Assembly (NCBI GenBank): GCA_031841125.1
Contig: CM063106.1
Coordinates: 18,352,001-18,416,000, forward strand
Length of the DNA stretch: 64,000 nt
Source of the DNA: Acanthococcus lagerstroemiae
Taxonomy: Eukaryota > Arthropoda > Insecta > Hemiptera > Eriococcidae
Direction of reading: 5' to 3'
Under the pieces are notes generated by a model, which made no database searches, was not told the DNA's origin, and saw only the letters and a program-made list of their open reading frames with translations. Position 1 is the first letter of the stretch. Every line of letters starts with the position of its first letter. Of the stretch, positions 56,171 through 64,000 are shown in pieces. The translations under genes were made by a program, and so were the position numbers.

Positions 56171-58218
56171 AAATGTAAATTTGAGAGGAGAGGATCGCTG
56201 CAAAATCTTTATTATCTTTCAAGATGCATAAATTTGGAGGAAAGACTAACAGATACATTTGAAAATCAGGGGTATAAACAGCTGTCTTACCGTCTGCTTG
56301 TCTATTTCTCAGCCTATATCCATCTGTTTATCTATTCAGAACGCTGACTTACTATCTGGCTATCTATCTGACCAGTGGGATAGCTGACTATTTGATTATC
56401 TGTCCAATGAAAATAGAGTGAGTTTCTTTGGTAGTACCATTGAGTCAGTGAGCAATAAAGACTTGGAATGAGGGGGCGGGACTGTTGAGCCCACTTAGCC
56501 TCACCAATACCTTGATCTGTGATGTTTCAGAATAGGGGAGGAAAATACAACTAACCATAATAACTAGGAATGTTTGAAGGACAGAATTCTCTTAAAACAG
56601 TATGAGACCCAAGCTATCGAGAAGAAAGCCAGCGGAGGCTACCTGGAAGAAAAAAAAATTCAATGCAAACTTTTTAAAGCTCATTCTTGGCTATTTTCCA
56701 GTTTTCTAAAGATGGTTCTTAAGTATGGGTCCGGTCTACAAGGCTACCTGCTAGTAGTAAGGAAATAGTGAGTACACATCATTCAAAAATCCTTTCTCTG
56801 CTCACTCGTTCCCCGTCTTGAGTCTAATCTCTGGGGAGGAGAGAGGATAAGACCTATATTTTGAGTTCCATATCTGCCTCCAAATATATAACCTAGTATT
56901 CGCACAGGAAACCTAATAAGCTTCATATTCCTCTGAATTAGCTTTACAACGGGAATAAAAATTTTTTGTTTTCAGCAATCAAAGTTCAAGACTCGAATAC
57001 ATTGGTAATTCGCCCATCCTCCGCGAAAAATCACTCTGGCCACCCACACATCCGTAATGAAACCTCGCGCTAAATGTGACAAAAAAGCGAAAGATAAACA
57101 GACAGAAAAATCCGGTGAAAAAATACGAAAAAGAGAAGATGGAAAGTTAATGAGAAAACGACAGCAGTATACCTACAAAATTCTTCTAGAGAGCTCTACG
57201 CCGTGTATAGTGTAAGTCGGCTGCGAGTTGATTCAGCGAAACGAATAACGAGTATCATGCTCTCGTTTATTCCGTGTCTTCCCCCAAAGAGAAGATTTTT
57301 TCGAGCTCTCCAAAAAACCCTACGAATAGGGCGGGGGGAAAGCGAATCCGCGGAAAATAATTTTACGCGACCGGAGTGGAGGAAGGCATACGTCAAAAGG
57401 AGAACGTGGAAAAGTTGACTTTTATGAAACATTCTCGTTACGATCGGATCTAATTACTGCGCAGTTGTATGCTGAATGTAAAAAGAAAAAGAAAAAACAG
57501 GACTATAATGAAGGAGGTATGGAAGGAGCCACACTCCCAATATTGTCTGAAAAGTCAGCACTCGACAAATTCTGGTAGCCATTCGGCAAAATTAGAAAAG
57601 TGAGGATGTAAGGATCTTCATTTTTTTTTTCTCTTTGAGATTTTAGTTGGAATTTATTATATTTTAGTCGGAATTATAGAGTCTACCCCCACTCCAGCTT
57701 CAGAAAAAAAAAAGAAGAAAAAAAACTTGGGAGCTACAATACTAGCAAAATTGGTACACATCTGACCGACGATAGTAAGGTACAGTTAGTCATAAAAGAC
57801 CATTCCGTAATATAGAAAGAACAATAAGAGTCTACAACAACCCACCCTCTTCGTGGTCTAGAGGAACGTAGAAATAAAATCGAAATTCATAGCAAAATCA
57901 ATAATAATTACCGCACCGTCCACTTGCAACTGCTTACGGGTTATTCCGTGTCAGTTCGACTAGCCGTGATCCTGGATCCTTTCCGTTTTAACGAAACTCG
58001 CAATAAATAAATTCTTGAATGTATCCCATCCAGTAGTAAACCAATGAACCTGATAAGCCCAATATTAGTAGTTCAGTTTCTAATTTTTTATTATTTTTTT
58101 TATTTTTTATAGCTACTTTCAAAACACACGACTGTTTTTTTCGTTATCGCTCGTAACAGAAACTCTAGAGATAATGATATGCGAAGTCTCGGGAAAAAAT
58201 CTATAATTTGCTGTTCCC
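56171..58218. other. Intronic stretch, nothing recognised
   Basis: 56280-56420 is a degenerate 'CTATCTG' tetramer-like tract. 57190-57420 is CpG-richer with a 71-codon open frame (57203-57418) of no known family. Confidence 0.35.
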
Positions 58219-58371
58219 AAAATATCTGCATCAGATCTGTTACCAATATTTGCACGATACTCGAAAGGGTAGTTTCCGGAGTCAGGGGCGCCGTGTCTGG
58301 GAAACCAATTTGAGATGCGTTAATCGCCATACGCTCCACCAAACATCTGCATCAGGTCTGGCAACATTTTT
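58219..58371 (+). mobile_element. R1-tail module between ~31-bp direct repeats
   Basis: The module (58252-58337) reads CGATACTCGAAAGGGTAGTT, GTGTCTGGG, ACCAATTTGAGATGCG, ATCGCCATACG. Its flanks 'ATCTGCATCAGATCTGTTAC' (58223) and 'ATCTGCATCAGGTCTGGCAA' (58344) belong to a ~31-bp imperfect direct repeat, probably an old target duplication. Confidence 0.7.
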
Positions 58372-59197
58372 CGCTGGTTATAACCGAGGACCTTGCCAGC
58401 TATCTGTCCAAATTTCCGTTCAACAGAAAAATAGTACTCCAAAATGTTTCACTAAAAGAAAAAAGAGGAAGAGTAAGAGTATAGATAAAATTTCGGCGAC
58501 TTGAATGATGTCTCGCTCTTCTGGGCTTTCGGCGCAAAATGATGACCCGAAATTTGGGTTTCTCATTATACTTCGCTATACCAGGTTTCTCAGAACGTGA
58601 TTCTTCTTCAACTGGGTGAATAAGCAACTCATCCCGATAATGTGTAAATACGTTTACCTACTCTTACATTTGAAGGGGGATATTTGAAAAATTATGTGAA
58701 GAATTGATGGAATTTCTTTCTCAGAATTGTTAATAAATAGACATGAAAGACATTACGACTGATATTGACCAAAGAAGAAAAAAACTGCAATTGGATTTAC
58801 ATGAGAATCACAGAATTGATTTTGCTTAAAAACAACGTACAAAAATGTCCAAATATTCCAATTCTCTGTAAAATTTGTCCTCTGGACCCAGTGATGTTTT
58901 TCACGGTAAACGTTTCTTTGCTTCATGTCTTTCAAAAAAATATCATTTCCAATGTCTTACCGTTACTCGCATTCAATTTTATAAAGAAATAGCTGACCCG
59001 CTTCACGCCTTCACGGCTCATCAACACCATAGGCTAAAGTGAGATAAAGTGAGTTTGATGGTGCAACACTGGTATCTAGCTCTGTAATGCAGTACACGTA
59101 AGTTATTACTAATAAAACAAATTGGCGCTCATTCAGTTTCCCTCACATTTGCCTTCCTGAGAAAGTACATATTATTTTACGGAGGTTTCCTTAGTTG
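58372..59197. other. Intronic stretch, nothing recognised
   Basis: No repeat or peptide identified. Confidence 0.35.
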
Positions 59198-60039
59198 CAG
59201 TGTTGCCCATAAAAATTTTTTCTTTATGCTAGGTTGAAGTAAAATCTGTGCTAGATTATGCCAGAGTGCCAAAAAAAAAAAAAATAAAAAATTGCTAAAT
59301 TCATTATGCCAAAATTTTTTTTCAATCTTTACTAGTCTAAGTTGCAATCAAACTTTTTTCAAGGACCGCACGGGTTTTTTCCGCGGATTTTTTAGGCGAG
59401 AAATTGTGCTAAATTATGCCATAATGTGAAAAAATTATACCAAAAAATTATGCTAAATTTTCCCTTTGGCTACCAAACCATGCTCATAAGCTCTGTAGTC
59501 CAAGAAAAAGACGCCAGCTACAGTGATTTCTGCCATCTTTAAGGTTCTTTTTCTCAGTACTAAAATAACTACAGACATCCTTGAAAAAATGTAGGCATTA
59601 ATTTACTTTTAAATCAAAAAGGACCTTAGGTTCGCATATTTTGCACACTCTCCAAGTAGATTTTTCATAAAATTCGTCAATTCGTGCATGTTAATATTCC
59701 TCAAACTGTATCTATATCCGCTAGCCCCGAAAAGAACACCGCATTTCGTGTGACACTGATTGATGATAGTGACGAATGATGAACAGGGTCATTGTATAAA
59801 CTACGGGTACAGATTATGTCAAGTAAAGTAATTAATGGTTTGAAGATCAGCCGTTTGTGGTATGGAGCGCTGACTGCGGATTAAAAAAAAAAAAAGACAA
59901 TGCTAAATTCTGGAAAATTATGCCAAAGTTGATATCGATTATGCCAGAAATTATACTGACGCTAGATCCGAAAATTATGGTGCTAAATGGACTTCGAATT
60001 ATGTTAAATTTGGCATAATTATGCTAAATTGGTAACACG
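59198..60039. mobile_element. hAT-like element with ATGCTAAATT/ATGCCA subterminal repeats
   Basis: The left end CAGTGTTGCCCATAA resembles common hAT termini. The right end ATTGGTAACACG is its imperfect complement. Both flanks of the interior are packed with 'TTATGCCA' and 'TTATGCTAAATT' in either orientation. A perfect 8-bp duplication is not visible. No transposase frame. Confidence 0.6.
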
Positions 60040-60759
60040 ATCGTTGTAACTGCAGGTACAGATACCTACTGGGTAGATACATGTTCCCTTGAGTTAGTAA
60101 TAATGCATGTACTTATGAAAATGAACGATATTCTTAGTTGTAGTCATTTCATATTTTCATATTTTTATACATGAAACCCATGACACATTTATGCAGACAG
60201 ATAATAACAACTGGTTTTTGTTCTGTGTGCGCGTGTGTTGATGGATGGGTAGTGGTACAGCGCCTAGTTGCTAAAAGGTCTCGTACACACCGTTACTGAA
60301 ACTTACGGAAGTTGAATAGCTTCAACTCGTATTGCATTCAATCGCGGGGCTCGGATTCATTTTTGCAATTCACCGCTTCATGCTTATGTTATTCAGACGA
60401 AAGTTTTGATGTTTTCAAAAATTCAATCAGATGATTGGAATAAATGCTAAACATATTTTCCAAAAAATGAAATTTCAGGGGCTTTGGAGATGATATAGGG
60501 TTGAAAATGGGCCATGGGGTACATAAATGTGTAAGAAACAAAATCCAAGTTAAATACGATATAAATGTAATAATAAGGTACTGTGGCTTGTTTTGGTAAT
60601 TTCAGATTTTCAACCTCCTAATAATTTCTAAAGGGAGACAGTTTCTTCTTCCAAATGTTAACATAATGTAAAGAAGTTCAATAAGTATAAGACACTTCTA
60701 AAAAGTCCAAATCGAAAAAAACTAGGGGTTCAGAGGAAGCAAAACTGCATGCCCCTCTC
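60040..60759. other. Intronic stretch, nothing recognised
   Basis: AT-rich, with no supported feature. Confidence 0.35.
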
Positions 60760-61345
60760 CTCCTAATAAGGACACCAAAATTTTTCTTAGTCTAGAACTT
60801 TCCCAGATTTCATACGAGCATATCCAGAAAGTACGAACCCCCAGCTCTTTTCACCGGTCAACTTCGAACAAACAAACAGACACCCACAGACAAACAAACA
60901 CCTTCATACATGTACTAGTAGCCTCCTGAACCCACCACAGGCAGAAGACCCCGGATAACGCGGACCCACCCCAAGGAAGACTAGTGAACGCCACCAGGTG
61001 TCCTTAGCATCCCCACAGAACAGGAAGAAAGAGGGACCCCAGGTAGAGTTGCGTGTAAAATTTTGAATTTGAATTCAATGATGGTCAAAAGGGGTGGATA
61101 CCATATTTCTAACGCCCCTGGATCCGCCAAAAGGGGCAGAGACAAAGAAATACATTATATAAATGGGCAAAATTTTGTGGCCTCTCTTCTACTAAGGTCA
61201 CGGAAAATTTTATAGCTTAAAACCTATTCAGAGTTCATACGAACACATCCAGGAAATACGAACCCCCCCCCCCCCCGCTATATGATTCACCCGCCAACCT
61301 CGAGTAAACACACAGACAAATAAATGCTTTTATGTATATTAGACA
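60760..61345 (+). repeat. Two diverged copies of a ~165-bp repeat
   Basis: 60760-60925 and 61180-61345 share 'TTCATACGA', 'CATATCCAG', 'AATACGAACCCCC' and 'CACACAGACAAA'-type CA-rich ends. The second has a C15 run at 61262. Offset about 415 bp. Confidence 0.65.
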
Positions 61346-63061
61346 TTACCAGACCCGTAACCAAAAGATGCCAGGCTATGCTTTCTGGTAGCTTCGCTTA
61401 TTGCTAGAAAATGTTCTTACTAATACTAAGAATATTAAGACAGGAAAAGAAATTTCATATTGTTCTTTTCAGTACAATTTTTTTAGCGTGAATTCCGATG
61501 GCATTTATCAAAAATTTTAAACTCGATAGTAAAAATAGGTAGGAGTAGGATCAAGAGGAATTTGTGAAAGGGAATGAAGAGGGGGATCATTTACCAAGAA
61601 AAAATTGTTGGGTTCAGAGGACCTTGAGATTTTTTCTCTGACTTTTTTGGATTAACCGACCTCAACATGTTGGAGAATCCGAATTTCGTCAAAATCTACT
61701 ACATATCCTGCTAATCAAAGTTTGTTGATCTTCTTGGAACACATCTATAAGAATTCGGGACTCACTGTTGCCATAACAAAAAACGTCAAACCAGCATTCC
61801 TAAATTTTTCAAAAAGACTTACTTTTTTAAACGTAAATGTGAAATTTTTCTCATTTATATTTTCCTAAATTTATATGATACCTAATACTTTTTTGAATAA
61901 ACAAATATGTATATGCGCCCGTACTGCACTTTTTTGAATGCTACTTCTACAGAATGTACAACATTTTCGAATTATCCGACCCACCTTCAACATCAATTCG
62001 GTCGATAATTGTAAGTTCACTGTATGTAATTTCAAACCAAAATGGATTATGTGAACATGCTGTTTATCCGAATGTAATGATTTATTGTTATCATTTCAGT
62101 AATTATAGAAACTGTCTTCTATTATTGCCAAAAACGTCTACCAGTCTATCTGTTAACAATACTGAGAAAACAGTTTTCCAGATTAATGGTGTACATATTA
62201 ATTTCTTTGAAAGTCCGTAAATTTGCACTAAGATCCTTCAAATATGAGAACAGACAAACGGATCAACTTGTTGTCAAAATGAGTTGCCTACATACTCGTT
62301 GAAAGGTGGTCACATCCTAAAACAACCCTGTATAGGAAATGTATCATTCGGTGAGTTCATTAAAAATTGTGTTTCGTAAAATTTGATACAAATGAGGACT
62401 CGCTCGTAAGCTCATGAACCAGACAAAAAGAATACTGAATAGGTACTCAGTAATTCGCTCATGAAGGTAATTGGAGACATTTTCTTGCAAAGAATAAGAG
62501 CCACCTCAGCCCTATACTGTTTCTACTTTTTCAATTGGGCAAACTTGAGATCCGGAGAGAGGTTAAGAAGCTCCGAGTGTCTTTAAACTGTAGTAAAAAA
62601 AGCTCTTCGTTTCGACTTTTGTCCCAAAATTTGAGAGAAAAATTTTCCAGGACACGGCATATCAAAGGGATAGGGTAATTCCTCCCATTTTATAAATACA
62701 ATTTCGATTAATAACATCGAGTAAAAAATACAGGGGTAGATGAATAAAAGAAATAGTGATGATGAAAGGGGTTAATAATGTTCTTTAGAAAGTAAGAAGA
62801 AAAATGCAGTTCTAGAGGTTTGAATGTGCATTGCAATCTATTACTGTACCCACTACACCAAAACACTGAGTGTACATTACAGAGAAAGTTTGCTGTGCAC
62901 ATAATCATAGTACCAGTCCATTGGGTCAACTGGAGCCTAAAATGAGTAATTTTGTTGAAAATATTAGTACCATTTTCGTTTTCAGAGAGCTAGATTAATG
63001 AGGAGGTACTACACAATCAAGATATTCAAAGGGATTAACAATACTTGGTGTGGTGGAATAT
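61346..63061. other. Intronic stretch, nothing recognised
   Basis: An 88-codon open frame (61954-62220) has no known domain. Otherwise AT-rich and unique-looking. Confidence 0.35.
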
Positions 63062-63130
63062 AAGGCGATGCACGGCTCTTGAGACACCGCACCCCGGCCC
63101 TAAAACTACTCTTTCGAGTATCGCATCACG
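63062..63130 (-). mobile_element. R1-tail module copy, worn
   Basis: GGCGATGCACGG, GAGACACCGCACCCCGG, CTTTCGAGTATCGCATCA. The segment with CATGCC is partly deleted. It lies ~300 bp upstream of the SCAI exon. Confidence 0.65.
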
Positions 63131-63419
63131 GACCGTTGCACAGAAAATTGCCACCCATACTGGAATATTTTACTAAAGAAATACCAACTATGCCTCACAA
63201 CACTTTCATGGTCAATAATTCTATCAACAGCGGATCCTACAGAAGAATAATGATGAAAAAAATATTAGTCTTTCTCTTCAATAGAGTTGATAAGGCTTAC
63301 AGTATTTGAGATGGAAACTTTTACAGAAAACCTACTTCATTCGCTTTAAGTACCCCGAGCTTTTTTCAACGAGTGTGTGTAAAACATGCCTTCAAATTAT
63401 TCTAATTCACTTGTTACAG

Positions 63420-63515
63420 AGATCTACCACAATGCGGCCAGAAAATATGGCAAGGATATTTTGGAAGAACTTTCGACATTTATACGAGACTGTGGAAATA
63501 TCAACAACAACACAG
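63420..63515 (+). CDS. SCAI: SCAI, second coding exon
   Basis: A 96-nt exon. One base completes the Arg codon of the previous exon. Then come DLPQCGQKIWQGYFGRTFD and IYTRLWKYQQQH, and two bases of the next Arg codon. This is one of the most conserved segments of SCAI (the vertebrate form has YFGRTFDVYTKLWKFQQQHR). The splice sites are TTGTTACAG before and CACAG/GTACGT after, both close to consensus. The only other open reading across the site (63386-63589) is a different frame and is not conserved. Later exons are outside the window. Confidence 0.94.
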
Positions 63516-64000
63516 GTACGTGGCAAATTTATCAACTCACTTCGGGGTACATTTATCATGGTATTCTGAAAATACACAGGTTGAAGTAAATGGACTGAGA
63601 ACAATGGGAACTTTAATACAGGTAGTTGAATCGAAAGGGCAGAGAGGCAGCTACTCCCTCTGCAGTTTTTCACAACTACGCAAGAATAGGAAGAGAATAT
63701 TCGAATAAAACAGCTAATATTAACAAAATTCTAAAGTATCATATCTTATTTCCCCACTTAATTTTCCCCCCTACCCTTTAGAAAAAATATCTTGTGCGAC
63801 CACCGTTCGTAATCTACGAGAAAATAACCCGTTGATTTTTGACGGATATTGTATTTTATGAATGATTTACAACAATGACAATTTTAGAATTTCCTATCTA
63901 CTTCAGTAGTGAAATTATATTAGTAGGTTGGAGATATACGTTAACAGAAACAAAAGATTAATTTGAATATTGAAATGATTTCGATTTCAACTGAGATATA
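63516..64000 (+). other. Start of the next SCAI intron
   Basis: It begins GTACGTGG. The rest is AT-rich with no exon or repeat recognised. Confidence 0.7.

Larger units (their letters stand above)
28461..63419 (+). other. SCAI intron between the first two coding exons (~35 kb)
   Basis: The borders are GTCGGT at 28461 and TTGTTACAG ending at 63419, with a pyrimidine-leaning tract and possible branch point (ATTCTAAT) upstream. Phase 2 at the donor fits the single leading base of the next exon. No further SCAI peptide was seen between the two exons. The space is filled by the repeats and mobile elements listed below. Confidence 0.82.

Noticed and set aside
63386..63589. 67-codon frame reading MPSNYSNSL...
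   Set aside because: It overlaps the SCAI exon in another frame; the conserved peptide and both splice sites support the SCAI frame instead.

Overview
The window looks like arthropod, probably insect, nuclear DNA: AT-rich, with no bacterial gene layout, no CRISPR array and no rRNA. It is crowded with decayed non-LTR retrotransposons (RTE, R1 and jockey-like clades), a BEL/Pao fragment, tRNA-derived SINEs and many small terminal-inverted-repeat (TIR) elements. A sap-feeding hemipteran is my guess, but nothing here fixes the species.

One host gene can be named. Two exons of SCAI (suppressor of cancer cell invasion) lie on the + strand. The first coding exon is at about 28360-28460, inside a CpG-rich stretch (27.2-30.1 kb) that is probably the promoter and 5' UTR. 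The next coding exon is at 63420-63515. The phases match (2 nt + 1 nt complete an Arg codon). The gap between them is therefore one intron of about 35 kb, and most features right of 28.5 kb are intronic insertions. Later exons lie beyond the window.

Layout: 0-9.6 kb is a graveyard of RTE and R1 LINE fragments with a SINE and a hAT-type MITE nested inside them. At 9.6-14.6 kb there is mostly unrecognised sequence, a mitochondrial COX1 insertion (NUMT) and a jockey-like LINE. At 14.6-17.15 kb lies a large foldback element whose arms are built of ~46-bp repeats; a second copy is at 46.2-48.2 kb. At 17.2-27.1 kb is a diverged satellite block whose polarity switches twice, with two TIR elements embedded. 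The SCAI promoter and exon follow. Inside intron 1 (28.5-63.4 kb) are a composite hAT-like repeat, a MITE family with GTGGCGTAGCCA ends, a BEL/Pao fragment, RTE plus SINE, an RNase H-bearing LINE, a second foldback copy, GTTACCC tandem repeats, nested hAT/TIR elements and further short repeats.

I found no complete transposase or reverse transcriptase frame, so every mobile element appears dead or non-autonomous. I saw no new enzymatic or defence system. The most unusual structures are the 46-bp-repeat foldback elements, the dimeric satellite with polarity switches, and an ~87-107 bp dispersed R1-tail module, one copy of which has 14-bp target duplications.
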